A DNA stretch of 64,000 nucleotides, from assembly GCA_035048815.1 (NCBI GenBank), contig JAUCBN010000039.1, positions 1,408,501 to 1,472,500 on the forward strand. The letters run 5' to 3'. The notes below the pieces were generated by a model. That model was given only the letters and a program-made list of their open reading frames with translations. It ran no database searches and was not told where the DNA came from. Positions 48,463-61,809 of this stretch are shown one piece after another; position 1 is the stretch's first letter, and each line of letters starts with the position of its first letter. Origin of the DNA: Abelmoschus esculentus (lineage: Eukaryota > Streptophyta > Magnoliopsida > Malvales > Malvaceae). Both the position numbers and the translations under genes were made by a program.

Positions 48463-51174
48463 TCAGACAAGATAATAGTAAATCAGTGCTAGAAGTATCA
48501 GCACCACTAGCGCAGCAGCAGCAGCAGTCCATGTCCCGTAGTTGGTTGACTTCTTACGTCTCATGATGGCTCTTGGAAGTGCCTCAGGTCCTTTAGTTCG
48601 ATTTCTGTACCGAACGGCATTCTCCTTTTGTCCCTTGTCCTTCCCCAAAACAGGAGCAGGGACAGGTGCATCAGCATTAGCTTCGACCTTCTCGGAGTCT
48701 GAAGCCTCAGGCAGGGGTTCGGTTGGTTCCTCGGGATTGACACCAGTTGAAGATGTTGCTGCCTTCTTCCTTGCTTTCTTCTCACTCTCCTGAATGAAAA
48801 TAACATCGCAAGTTTTCAGTTTTAACCCACATTACTTATTAGAAGCAAAACAAGAGAAAGAGAAGCAAATAATTTCCTTGAGCTTCTTTTCGGCCTCCTT
48901 TTGAGATCTTATAGCTGCTTTGGCAGCTGCCTTTTCAGCCATCTTCTTCTTCCTCTCTAAAGCTTGCTTTGCTTTTGCAATTTCCTCTTCTCTCTTCTTC
49001 TCTTTCAATTTTGCAGAATCAGCTTTGGTGCTTGCTGAAGTGTCCTTTTCCGAAACACCCGATCCTGAGACCTCCTTCTCTGCTACGACATTCTCTGTAG
49101 GGAATTTTGACTCCATTACTTTGATCTCAGCATCTTTCTGGACCTTCTTTTTAGATCCTGGTTGAGGAGAGGACTTGGCTTCTTCCTTCGGTTGTCTCGA
49201 ACTAGGCCTCAGAATTGTTTCAGTTTGCAAAGGTACAGGTACATTTGGTGTAACCAGTGGTTTCTCATCGGGATTCCTTATCCGACCATCCCGGCTCAAT
49301 TGCCGACCGTCCAGGGATGTCAGAATTCGTTTCTCATAATCATCCCTGAAGGCTTTGTCGCCGTTCCAGAGAGCCATAAACTTCTCAGCCTAAAACCGGT
49401 ATAAAACATAAAAGCCAACCGAATAAGAAGCACACTAGATTCTCTAAATGTAACATTAATCAAAAATCTAAATAAACCTCGACAGCTGCAAGCTCCTCAA
49501 GTGCATTTATATCTTTCCTGGCAGCTACAATTTTGGCCTTGTTTAAGAGAGAACGGCTCTGGAAAAAGTATGCATTCTGAAATTTCGAACGAAAATAGTA
49601 ACTAAAGTGAGTCCTTAATAGTACTAAGTTATACTCGAATGATGTCAATCTTCGATGAAGATCTTCAATCATAAATGAACGTTTGGATATGGTCATGTGC
49701 GCATACGAAACAGAATTTTAAAGCTTCAAGCAAAGAAAAGGCTTACTTCTTCATCACGTTGTTTCCTCAGTTCCTGAATGGTTTCATAAGCTTTGTCCCT
49801 CTTCTCAGTCACATCTTTCAGCTCCTCCTGTAAAATGTTGATTCTCTTCTCCATTACATTCAATTTATCTTTAATTAGTTTTTTCTTGGACTGGACAGCG
49901 TGTTGCTCCTTCCTTACTCCATTCAAATCGACACCCATAAGCTACGATAAAACAAATATAACAAGATTTATTATTTATTAGTGTCAAACAATGAAGGTCT
50001 CGTTAATACAGGAGGAAAGCACGAAAGCAAACTTCACGAGGCATGAACCGGAAAGTTTCTTACTTTAACCTGATCCTGAATGGCTTCTTTCTGACCCATC
50101 GAATCCTGAATCTTTGCTCTCATTGCCGCATTAGCGACGACCGTTTCCCTGGTTCCCTCCAGTCGTTTGATTTCTCTAAGAAGTTGTTTCTCCTCGGCTA
50201 ATGGGATGCTTTCATGCTGAATGCGATATTGCAAGCAATGGATCTGTAGTTCATAGGTTCCATAAAATGACTAAAAAGCAAAGGATTAATTGCGGTAGAA
50301 AACAACGACAAATTCTCGAAACAGTTAGGTGTAACATACAACAGAATTGAGCTCTTCCTCAGATGAGCATATACCACCAAAAGCATGGTTATTGGTGCGA
50401 AGCTTGCCTAAAGCCTGCTGCAATGGTTCTATTTCCTTCCTTTTCTCACCTAAAATCTCCTTAAATTGGTCAAAATCAACATTCAAGGCTCTCACTTGAG
50501 AAAGTAACTCTGCTCGATCCGCCTGCATTGACATAAAGATAATGCCTTACAAAGTAAACAAGATTAGGACTAAACCGGTATCATAATCGTTGTACTACAT
50601 GATCGCAGGCTTTCATTTCCAACATTTATTACTAAAACCACACCCGGTCGCATTCAACACAAGTTTGAAAGACTCACCGCAGCAATAATGTCACCTAGAC
50701 TATATGAACCAATTAAAAGCCAAATAAGACATGACAAATAAATATGTCGTATAAGAACAAAAGTGAATAGTTAATTATGCCACGCATAATCGAAACTTGT
50801 AGCTTTTCACTCACCCTTATAGCTTTTAATTCATCAGTAATCTTGAACCTGGTTCTATTCCATTTTTGTAGCTCTTTATCAGCCTGATCGATTCTGGCTT
50901 TTATCTCCGGATCATCATAAAGGCGATACCTGACAAAATAAAACGAATGGATCTGTTTAGCTGCAGGCCACTCGTCAACTGCATCAATCGGGATGTTGGC
51001 ATTTGATGCATTATTCCCATCTCCCTTATCCGATTCCTTGGTGCTCGGAACAACTTTAACGGTCTCATTGTGAACAGGATCCTTCTCCAGTTTCCCAATT
51101 TCCTTATCAAGCAAAAATGATTTGTCTACTTCAGCTGCTTGTGCCATGTTTGATCCCACAACCTCTACACCCAT
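48463..51174 (-). CDS. PPI1: Proton pump-interactor 1 (PPI1)
   Basis: Seven coding exons, all phase 0: 51174-50815, 50522-50340, 50243-50064, 49941-49747, 49576-49478, 49389-48874, 48789-48463; 619 aa, close to Arabidopsis PPI1. The start is the ATG at 51174 (MGVEVV, as in homologues). Domains: acidic N-terminus; DEWPAAKQIHSFYFVRYR region; long coiled coils (exons 2-4); AEKFMALWNGD; a Lys/Glu-rich stretch near residue 450-515; a single C-terminal membrane anchor (AAAAALVVLILLALIYYYLV). Family role: binds the regulatory tail of plasma-membrane H+-ATPase and stimulates it; mostly ER-anchored. The intron after exon 6 lacks GT (GAA|ATTATT). Reading through it ends the protein at 48832 without the anchor. 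A non-coding first exon with donor near 51690 is likely. Confidence 0.92.
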
Positions 51175-53158
51175 CAATCACAAAAAATGATAAATTGTAA
51201 CAAAATCCAGAAAAACAAAGAATACAATACCACATTATATAACCAAAATATAAACACCATTTCATTTATGAAATTCAAAAAGAAAGGAGAAATTCAATCC
51301 AAAGCAATTTGATTTTCTAAATGGTAACATGAGAAATAAATAAACATAATTTTAAGGATTACCATTAGCATTTGAAATAAACCTGCCCATTGTCCAAATC
51401 CATTTCTTGAGCTAGTTTTTATTTATTAATCAAATCAAAAGAGTTGGCAAACAGAAGAGTTTCAATGAGTATAGATGATTGATCTAATATAATACAAAAA
51501 TATACATAATCCAGATAAAGGAAAGCATGCCATAACACAAGATCAAACCATTATCTATCATCTATCAATAAAACCAACATGCAAAATGATATGAAAAAAT
51601 TAAAAAAAAAATCAACAGATGAAATGACAAACAAAAACCCAGATAGAAAAACATGGGAAATGAAAGTAAAAAAAAAATCATATGATTACCAGTTGAGAGA
51701 GATTATCAAGAGAGGAGAAAAAACCCTTTCCAGAGTAAAAAGGAAAGAGATATAAGAGATTAAGATCTCAGTTTCTCTCTCTCTCTGTTTTGGAATTCTC
51801 TCCTTGTTTACCAGAGAGAAATAGTAGAGGGAAAGGTAACAGATTTTAGCTTTATATCAATGCATGTCTTCAAAGGAGAGAGATTGAAGGGAATTTCTTT
51901 TATGTCAAAGTTGGCAGTTAGAAAGGATTATGGTTTTATTTTTTGGATTTTTTAACTTATATTGCCATTTGTTGAAGGAAAATTTCACGGTTTGTCAAAC
52001 ACCATTAAATATTATTAGTATTGAATATTATTAAATTAATTAATAAAAATTAAAAATTTAAAAGACTTAATGTATAATTAATAATTATATATTAAATATT
52101 TATTAATTAATTTAATAATACTTAACAATATTCAAGATTAATGGTGTTCAATAATACTCGACGCGTAATAGACTCATCATTTGTTTAATCATTTAATTAT
52201 TTGGAAGGATTTATTTGGACATTTAAATCAATGGATTTCACAATTTTTAAAAATTTTATTCGAGAAAAAATTGAAAGAGATATAATTTAGATATTTAAAT
52301 TTTAATATTAAACAAGATTAGATATTTAAATTTTAATATTATAAATAAAATATTAAATAAAAATTTTATATATAATAATATTTATAAAATTTAATTTGAA
52401 TTAATCCATTAATATTTCGTACACGGTTGATTGAAAGTGGTTGATGGCTTTGTGTATCAGTTCAGTGGGGTTCTGACTTCTCCTTTTGACACGTGTTATT
52501 GTTTAACGAATCCTAAATCTTATGCATGTCAGCGTCGTCGATGATTACGGAAGATATGAGGTTTGGGAGTTGAAATTACCGAAATACCCCCTCGATTTGT
52601 CTGCGAAACTGACGCCCTTGAAGACTGGTAGAGTTTGTTTCTGGAAATGAAATCTGATGTTTTTAATGCTCAAATCTAAGATTATTTATTTCTGGATTTG
52701 TATTTAATTATTACTACTATGTATTTTATAGTTTAAGTTTTCTTGACTGAATAGTTTTGTTTAAAAATTATTGTTCCAAGTGTTATCATTACAAATTTAA
52801 TGTTTAACATAATATTATTACATGGTATTTATTAAAGCCTGAGTAGGTAATTACAAGTCTTAATCGTGTAATTAACATTTTCATGCAATTATGGTGTCGT
52901 GTCCAAACACATTCAGTTATTAATATTTTATTAAATATAAACATCATTAATTACTAGATCAATGGGGTTTTATTTTGTTTAACATCTACCAGATTATATT
53001 CTTGGAATAAATAGAAACTTAAAGGGTGTGTTTTTTTTTCCTTTTAATCTCCTGAAATAAAGTTCATTTTTTTTCTATTTTCTTTAGTTTTTTATTGAAA
53101 AATACACAGTTTTGTATTCATTGGAATGATCCTATGATAAGCTTTGGCAACGGTGTTG
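51175..53158. promoter_or_regulatory. Shared intergenic region between divergent PPI1 and GT14 genes
   Basis: About 2 kb. The PPI1 side has a likely 5' UTR exon with a CT-rich repeat (about 51774-51790) and a donor-like AACTG|GTAATC (minus strand, near 51690). The middle (about 51950-52430) is AT-rich. No TATA could be assigned with confidence to the GT14 gene. Confidence 0.45.
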
Positions 53159-55000
53159 ATGATCATGGAGAAGAAATGGATATTCCCTTTTGTTATTTCT
53201 TCCCTCATATGCATCTTCTTCCTCGTCTCCTCCTTCAATATGGGGCTCGTTTCATCAGTTTACAACATCAATTCAATCTTCTCCATTTTCCCAGTGAATC
53301 AAAGGAAGCCGGGGTATGTGGAGTCGAAGTTCGAGCTCAATCAGCCCCTACCGTCGTCTTCTCCGCCGATACCTCGGTTCGCTTATTTGATTTCGGGATC
53401 AAAGGGTGATCTGGAGAAGCTATGGAGGACTCTCCATGCATTGTATCATCCGAGGAATTACTATGCGGTTCATTTGGACCTTGAGTCACCTGCTGAAGAA
53501 AGGTTGACATTGAATTCAAGGATTAAAAAACAGACAGTTTTCTCCAAGGTTGGGAATGTTTTTATGGTCACAAAGGCTAATATGGTTACTTACAGAGGTC
53601 CAACAATGGTGGCCAATACCCTTCATGCTTCTGCCATTCTTCTAAGGAGAAATAAAGATTGGGATTGGTTTATTAATCTCAGTGCTTCAGATTATCCCCT
53701 TGTGACTCAAGATGGTTAGCCCCTCATATCATGTGCCTTGTTTTAAGTCATTCTGTTGTTTACAAATTGCTGTTTTGATCAATTTGTGGATTTGCAGATC
53801 TTCTTTATGCATTTTTGCCTTTAAACCGAAACCTTAATTTTATCGAACACACGAGCGAGCTTGGTTGGAAACAGTAAGTTCATTTCCCTCGCCATCGAAA
53901 ACCATTATAAACGTCGAGTGCCAACATGTTTGCCTGTGGATGTTTCAGGGAGAAAAGGGCAATGCCTTTGATTATAGATCCGGGACTCTATAGGTCAACC
54001 AAGACTGAAGTATTTTGGGCCACACAGAGAAGAAAATTGCCTACAGCATTTAAATTATATACTGGTTAGCATTCTGTCATACAACTGATGTTCTTCAATT
54101 TGTATTTAAGAATGTGAGGACTGCAATATATACATATATATACATTTTCTTAGTGGTGTAATGTAGATATGGTTGGATGCATATTACATGGCTGCAATAG
54201 TACATATTGGCATATTGCATCCCTTCTTATATATTTTTCAATCTAAAGTGAATCTTTTGAAGCCATGGGGTGTATCAAAATTCATTACATATAGATACAG
54301 ATATATGTATATGCATTTGTTTAGTGATATGATGCAGATATGGATGGACTGCATATTACATTTCCTGGAGATAAATAATTCATGTTGGCATATTGCAGCT
54401 CTTCTCAAATGCTAGAAACTGAAACTTGAAGCCTAATTTCCACTTTCATGGAGGTGGTAGATTTGTTTTGCTTATACAATATTCTTGTCATTGGTTGCAG
54501 GTTCGGCATGGACGATTATGTCGCGACCGTTGATCAAGTACATTATTATGGGATGGGATAATCTGCCCAGAATTCTTCTCATGTACTACGCAAATTTCAT
54601 CTCTTCCCCTGAAGGCTATTTTCAGACGGTCGTATGTAATATTCCGGAATTCGCCAAGACCGTTGTCAATCATGATATGCATTATATTAAATGGGACAAT
54701 CCTCCTAAACAGCACCCGCATGTACTTTCTCTTAACGATTCAAGCAAGATGATTCGGAGCAATGTTGCATTTGCTCGCAAGTTCAAACGAGACGCCCCTG
54801 TATTGGATAAGATCGATGTCGATTTGCTTGGACGTGTTAACACGAACTTCACTCCCGGTGGTTGGTGCTCTGGGAAACCAAAATGTTCGGAAGTTGGGGA
54901 CATTAACAAGCTCAAGCCAACCCCCGGAGCTCAAAGGCTTCGCCGTCTCTTAGACAAATTAACTATGAAAGCTTATCTTGGTCAAGATCAATGTATATAG
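53159..55000 (+). CDS. GT14 family glycosyltransferase (glucuronosyltransferase-like)
   Basis: Exons 53159-53714, 53798-53873, 53949-54064, 54501-55000; 415 aa, stop TAG. Either ATG 53159 or 53165 (MEKKWIFPF) could start; the frame upstream has none. A type II membrane anchor (about residues 8-28) puts the enzyme in the Golgi. The CAZy GT14 (Branch) domain follows: RFAYLISGSKGD, LHALYHPRN, YAVHLD, NLSASDYPL, FIEHTS and a C-terminal GGWCS with KPTPGAQRL. Plant members (GlcAT14) add glucuronic acid to galactan side chains of arabinogalactan proteins; exact specificity cannot be read here. Intron 3 carries an imperfect 80-bp direct repeat (about 54130-54220 and 54295-54405). Confidence 0.92.
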
Positions 55001-55493
55001 TAATAACATGATTAGCTTGCTATATTGTTTTCAAACTTGGAGAACTCTCGACGTTGAAGTTTCTTCTAATTGTCAATGTATGTCTGCATTTTCTACACCT
55101 TATTGTCCATATACATACATATGAATGCTACTGCAATGTTCTTGAGAAGAGGCAAGGTAACTGGTGAACAAGCTAGATTTTGCTTGTTTCATCACATTAG
55201 ATAATCTAAAGATCTCTGCATTTAACTGTTGCAGATCTACAGGAATGGGTTCCATCTTAGCATATTACAGTTGTAGAGAAATGCACATGTTTAATCACAA
55301 GGAAAGATCTCTCGATCAACCATAAGCTTAACTACATATGCCTCACTAGCAATCTTCCTATAAGCATCTAGCTATATAGAAGAAGAAGAAAAAACGACTT
55401 CGGTTCATATTTCCGAAGAGAATCGGCGGCTGAATTATTTGCTGCCATCATCTTGACATTGTTCATCCTGATTTGCGGTTCACAAAGTTTAGC
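55001..55493. other. 3' UTRs of convergent GT14 and kinase genes
   Basis: Non-coding, 493 bp between the two stop codons. Confidence 0.6.
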
Positions 55494-58400
55494 TCAACGA
55501 CCAGAAACAAATAATGAATTGGTTGATATTCGGTTGCCTTCTAACGGAACCTTCTTCATCTTTGCCTTATCCAGTCGTGCTCGTCGGACAGCTTCTTGAA
55601 TTTGACGATCATGATCCTTGAGCATCTGATCCATGTTGCCTGATGGAACTAGTAATGGACCAGAATAGTGAATTTTGTGACCCTTTGAGCCATAACCAAG
55701 CTGGAAACAAACATCATTGAGAAGTATGCATTAGCAACCAACCAAACACCACACCTGACCAGGAAAAAAATGACAAGGCTCTTCCTTTTACGTAGTTTTG
55801 ACCATGAGAACCAATAGCAAGAAAACAGGTTCACTACTTACCATAACTGGATCTTTGATGTTACTTCTTCCATCTTTCTGCTGCACATTATGTTTCGTAT
55901 CCTGTTGGAAGGATTCTGAGGCCTCCTTAAAGGAACCAGGAAATCTTGAAAATACTTTTGGAGCTTCTGGTTGCGAAGATCCATTTCTCTCTCTGTGATC
56001 TTCAGATATAAAATTACTTCTCCTTGCTGCCACTAAACCTGGCATCATTGAAAAGTCAGCCCCAGTTGAAAGTTTTGGAGGAGCATCGAGGTTTTTCCCA
56101 GACTTTGCCCATGCAGCTTGGTGAGTCAGTGGCCCTGAATGGGAGGCTCTCTTGTGATGATTCCCCTGTGCATCCGCATTTGATTCTACTGCTTGCGATG
56201 GTCGAGGTGGATCTATAGGAAAGCCTGAAGCAACTTCTTCAGGGTGAGGATTAAACTTCTCACTCCGGCTCTTAGAATTGGGTTGACTTTGTCTTTTCTG
56301 GAATATCAGTAATTTTTTCACATAAAAATGTTACTAATGTTGTTCTAAAAAGGGTTAATTTGATAAAAAATAATGACAAGCTATATTAAGTAAAAATCTT
56401 TGATGCATACACTACTTAAGGATGTCCATCACCAAACTCGTTAGAGCAAAAAGAGATGAATAGGCAAGCGTTCACCAAATCTTAAGTTACCTGCATTGAC
56501 AAGACTAGTTCAGCATTGGCATCGGGCGCTGGCATGGCTCGAGACTCTCTTGTTGCTCTCCTGTCGAGGTCAGGTCTCTGACCTTTGGTTCCTGCTGCTC
56601 CTTGTCTGCCAAAAGAAAAAGTAGTTTGTTAGCAGTTTAGCACATATTCCAAGAACTAAAGATTCTGAGGCACTAAATTTTCTTTTGGAAGTAACCTCCC
56701 ACACAAGTATGAAAAAGTTCAAAGAAATTCTCCTTCAGAAGTATGGGATTTTCCATATGGTTTATTCCTCGTCTCTCATTTTTAAAAAGATAAATCAATA
56801 AGGTTAAGATCTTATTGTAATTATATCATATTAACCTTCTAGCTTCCTCATCCCTCATTTTTGCATCAAACTCTTTGCTAGGAGGATACTTGGGCAAGCT
56901 TGAAGGATCACAGGGAAGCGGATTTATCGTAAAGAACTGAAAAAACACAAGTAAAAACAAGTCAAGGAAATTAGATACTAGAATGTGTCCTACCCTTCAA
57001 ATATCGTGTTTCCTACTTATAGCAAAAAATTCTTAAAATAGAAATAGTGAACTGAAAAGGTAAAATAGCTAAATATGAGCGATAATATCATGTCATCTTG
57101 AAACAGCCTTCATTACCAACATACATCCTAAAAGAGGGAAGATGTTTGCGGACATGTGTTGCTAATAGTTGCCTGAAATATAATAAAACATAATTTCGTA
57201 AAAACATACCTCACTCTTGAGAGCAGAAGCTGCAGATTCGCGATCAACGGGGTCAATGGAAAGTAAGGTTTCCATGAGTGCTAGTGCTGGTGCAGGAAAT
57301 TCCTTGAATGTTTCAGAAACACAGCATCTATAAGGTTGTTGGGGTTTAAAAATTGTAGCATGAGGCAACTTTGATTTTCTCCAATAGTCTTCAGAAGGCG
57401 AGCCACAAAGTTTGAAAATTTTATGCAGCTGCTCCACCTATAAAGCAGAAAGACACGGACCTCAATCATTCATTTAATTCTAGAGCTCTAACAACAACAT
57501 ATGACACATCCTATCATTAAAACAATTGTTCTGCATCTACCAATACATTTCAGCTTAAAACTCTTTAGTACTTTGTAGGAAAGCTCTCAATGAATAACAA
57601 AAGCACACCTCAGTTCTTCCGGGCATAATAGGCTTGCCAGCATATAACTCAGCAAGTATGCAACCTGTACTCCATAAATCCACGGCAGTACCATAGTAAG
57701 TGGCTCCAAGTAAAAGCTCTGGTGGTCTATACCAAAGAGTTACAACACGGCTTGTCAAGGGCTGACTTTGATGGGGATCATAAAAACTTGCCAGACCAAA
57801 ATCTGCAATCTTCAAGATACCATTATTGTCAATTAGAAGATTTGAACCTTTTATGTCACGATGTAGGACACCATGACTGTGACAATGATCAAGACCACGT
57901 AAAAGTTGCTGCATGTAGCACTTAACCTGCCCAAAGCAACAAATAGAACATAAGAATACCCCATAGATGCCAAATATAGTATTCTGATTTGCAGAATATT
58001 CTCAACTTCTTACAAATACAATTTAAAGTGATTCCATGAATTCTAATGTATGGAAGATCTCTTACAGGAAACATCATTTGTCTAGACCACAGTTACTACT
58101 TACAAGTTACAAGTAAATTTTGGAAGAAAACAAAATGCAGCTAAGAGAAAAATAAAAATGGCAGAACAATCTGACATACCTGTGGCTCAGAAAACTTCAG
58201 ACTCGGGTGTGAAGCAAGACCAGCCAAATCATGTTCCATATACTCAAAAACAAGGTACAAGCTGCAAGACATCCTTGAGGTAACCAGACCCTCCAGCTTT
58301 ATAACATTTGGATGGTCAAGTCTACGCAGTATGTGAATTTCCCTTGCCATAAATCGAACACTCTCCGACTCAAGGTTATCAAATCTTACTTTCTTCAGAG

Positions 58401-59072
58401 CAACAATTTTTTTCTGATCTAAATCACGAGCCCTATAAACATTACTATAAGTCCCCTGGCCAATCTGCAGAAAAAATATAAGTTCAGGTATCAGATACAA
58501 TTACTAGCCACAAGAAACTGTCAATTTAGAGCCTATTGTTAGGTTATAAGATCAGGACATCACACTAAATGGATGTAGTACTATATGAAAAACAAAGAGC
58601 CCGAGCAACATAGTATACAATGAACAACACCCTAACTAAGAAATAAGTTAAGAGCAATAATTACTTTATCCAGCTTCTCAAATGAGTCTGCACGCCGTGG
58701 CACCCATCCTCTGATTGCTTCTCCTGCCACTGAAGCTAACCAAGCAGGCCACCCTGCTGCCACCTGCTCACCTTCTGCAGCTTTTGGGAGACTACCCATC
58801 CCCGGGTGTTGAGTAACAACACACTCCATCTTCTCCCTCTTCCTATCCAAATTCTCACCATGTGGCCGGACCGAACCATTCACTTGTTTATCAACTAACA
58901 TCTTTCGCACATCATTGTTATCAGACTGATCCTTTGCTCTATAAGCTCCCTCCCTCCTCGAGGAAGTAGCCCTTGATGCCCTAACTTCTGAGGAGGCTTT
59001 AATAGAAGGCCTCTCTCTAGGACTCTCCTTACTATCTTCAATTGCCGATGGCTTACAACATATGCAACCCAT
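55494..59072 (-). CDS. CDK-like serine/threonine kinase with N-terminal acylation motif
   Basis: Eight exons: 59072-58665, 58464-58180, 57926-57609, 57437-57210, 56936-56836, 56605-56491, 56297-55842, 55700-55494; 705 aa. The second of two adjacent ATGs is preferred because MGCICCKPS is a myristoylation/palmitoylation signal, suggesting membrane attachment. The kinase domain starts near residue 137: IGQGTYSNVYRA, ALKKV, MAREIHILRRLDHPN, LHRDIKGSN (Asp about 255), ADFGLA (about 273), VTLWYRPPELLLG. The HRDIKGSN loop, the RPPE motif and the long Ser/Pro-rich tail are typical of the plant At1g54610/At1g18670 (IBS1-like) group of CDK-related kinases. The tail ends in a conserved block (GYGSKGHKIHYSGPLLVPSG). 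All splice sites are canonical and the frame is intact. Substrates unknown. Confidence 0.93.
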
Positions 59073-60489
59073 CATACACCAAAACCACTTTTCAACAAAT
59101 CCTTCTTCAGTTCTTACAGTAATTATCCTTCATTTCTTCAAGAATTTTACTTTTTACAACATTATCCACCTCATTCATTACCATCATACTCAAAACGCTT
59201 AAAAACTCAACTAAAAACAGAAATCCCAATATCCCATCCAAATTCAAAAGTTCTAATATATCTCATTTCTGCACCAGCTTTCTACCAAATGAAAAATAAT
59301 CAAGAATATGTTTCTACTTTCTAGAAATAGAAACCAATAAAGCTAGGCTTCACTAAAAACCCAATATTATATACATACAGTCCAACCTAATCAAAACCCC
59401 ATTTGTTCAAACAAGGGTCTACTTCTCTAGAAGCTCTCCAAAAGCTACAACCTTTACCCCCCCAACAAAACTCCTGAAACAAGCTTTCAAAGATAACACA
59501 AGCTAATGCAAATCCAAATGCCAACCTAGAAAATGACACCTCTTTATACAATCAAATTTTCTTCTACTCTCCTTATCCAATCAAATTATTCAAAATCCAC
59601 AATTTTAAACTACCTAAAACTTAAAAAAAAATGAAAGTCTTCACCTTTTCCAAGTACCTTTAAGAAAAAAGCACCTTTGCAGCTGAAAAGGATTGAAACT
59701 TTGAAAACCCTAGAGACAGTTAAGTGATCAGGGAATAGCAAGAAAAAAATGGGGAAAAAAAGAAATGGATCTGAAGGGGGCAAAGAAAAGAAAGTTTTTT
59801 TCTCATATTATATAAGAGCTTTTTATATAAAAAAAAATGTTTTTTTCTCTTCTTTTTGATCGATTGTAGAGAAGTAGAAATCAATGGTATTTAAGGTAGG
59901 AACTGGTGAGCAATAATTTATTCATAATATTAATATTTTAACGACATCTATTTTAGTATTTAACTCTTATTTAGGGTTTGTGCAACCCAATGTGTAAAAA
60001 GACATTCTTGATGTGTTTTATACGACCCCACGCGCTCTAGTCATGAAAGAGTTTGCGGCAAATCGCAAATGATAAATAATTTAAGAAAACGTTTTCTTAA
60101 TATAAAAATTACCGATTTATTTAATTTATATTTTAAGAATATTATTAATTGTATCGAGTTAGGAAAAATCAGAAGTCAAATATTTAATGATGCTACATTT
60201 TTTATTATAAAAATAGTTGAGGGAAAGGTAGGTAGGTTTTTTGCAGGTTTATTATACGATTAAAAGATGATAAATTTAAAATTTTATTTATAAATTAAAA
60301 ATATTAAAAAAATTAATAACTTTTTAATTAGTTTTTTAATTTTTAATTTTAAATAATATATAAATATTTATAAAATAAGTATCAATGTTTAAAAAACCTA
60401 AAAAAACAATCAAAATATTATAAAAGTTTAATATTTTTAATTTATGAATAAATTTAAAATTTTATTTATTTTAATCTCACCTAAACGAG
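59073..60489. other. Kinase 5' region and AT-rich spacer
   Basis: Upstream region and likely 5' UTR of the kinase, then AT-rich DNA. A short inverted repeat (about 60275-60300 against 60428-60455, core TTTAATATTTTTAATTTAT) may be a small hairpin element. The plus-strand frame 60069-60263 has no recognisable domain. Confidence 0.4.
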
Positions 60490-61720
60490 AAATTATATCA
60501 TGAGTCCGGTCTACCACGTTAGCCGTGGTCCCATCCAATAATAACCACCCACCTCACCACTAATCTCCAAAAGGCTCTGACCCAACTGAGACTGCTACTT
60601 CTCATCCTAGGCTAGCTACGAGCTTGAGGAACGAAAAACCCAGTTTCATACTTTCGAATTGAAAGGAATTCATTTCCTTAGGGCGCCAAAAAGGTAGTTC
60701 AGCTCCTTACTCAGCTACACCTACTATAAGTCTAAGTCTTGACTTGATCCAAAAGTGCTTATTGACCAATTTCTCAATTAGAGGGCAGAGATTGGAGATA
60801 GCATGATCAGATCCCTCTCCACTGCTGGTGTGGTAGACAATCAAGCTCCGCCTTCGGTGATGCTTTGATAGTTACTCATTCTAGGACTTCCCGGGACAAA
60901 GGGTGAACCTTGCCGGTTCTTTCACAAAAAAAGCACAATCGAGGAAGCAAAACAAAGGGCGCCCCTCTTTTCGGACTTTTTTGTCCCGAAGGATTCAATT
61001 GACTTGACGAACTAGCCTTTCTTCCTTGCTCCATCCGACAAAAGAAAATCACTGCCGCTATTAAAAGCTAGGGAGCGAGTTTAGCCTATTTTTCTGGTTG
61101 AATGAAACATTCTCTCCTCGGGCGTGTAGCCACTCATTCGATTAGGGACACTACTCGACGAGTTAAGCGAGACAAGGCCAATTGAAAGAGCCCTAGGAGT
61201 CCCGGGAAGATAGAGGCAAGACAAGTCCATCCGCTATTCTGCCTTTGCGCAGACTGATCACTCGCGGCACACATTCTATATGATCGATGATTCCAATGCG
61301 CTTCGATTTCATATACTTCTTCGCTTTCTCTTTCGTAGAATGCCTTACTTTCATTACATCTGACGCTATATATGCTAACATCATTTCATTATAATACATC
61401 ACATACACATAATTGGCATTAGACTGAAAGTCAAGGAGAGAGTACTATAGAAAGCGTTACGTTCAGATGCCCTTCATCCTACCCGAAGGAGAAAGTAAAA
61501 CGAAGAAGACTAAGCCGGGGAAGGTGGGCGTGCAAGGCGGCCAAGAAGGCCTTAAGGGCAGATAGGGAATACACATGGGTATGTCTATAGGCTCTATTCA
61601 AGGGATGGGAAATGCAAAAGGGAAAGGCCTCGGAATGATACCGGTTTTTATGTATCCCACGTGGGTAATCCATGGCTTTTTCCCTGGGAAAAAAAACTCT
61701 GTGATAACGCGAAAATTATA

Positions 61721-61809
61721 ATAGACAAAAACTTCATCATAGGTAAGGCGCTTTCTTTTAAGATAGACAAAAACTTCATCATAGGTAAGGCAAAGCGCTT
61801 TCTTTTAAG
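61721..61809. repeat. Tandem duplication over the atp1 stop codon
   Basis: Two copies of a 42-47 bp unit (ATAGACAAAAACTTCATCAT start, CTTTCTTTTAAG end) at 61721-61762 and 61763-61809. They differ by the extra bases CAAAG in the second. Confidence 0.85.

Noticed and set aside
49162..49404. Frames opposite to PPI1 exon 6 and other exons
   Set aside because: Antisense shadows of a strongly supported coding exon.
61193..61408. 71-codon frame in the mitochondrial insertion
   Set aside because: No recognised mitochondrial gene; random frames of this size are common in such DNA.
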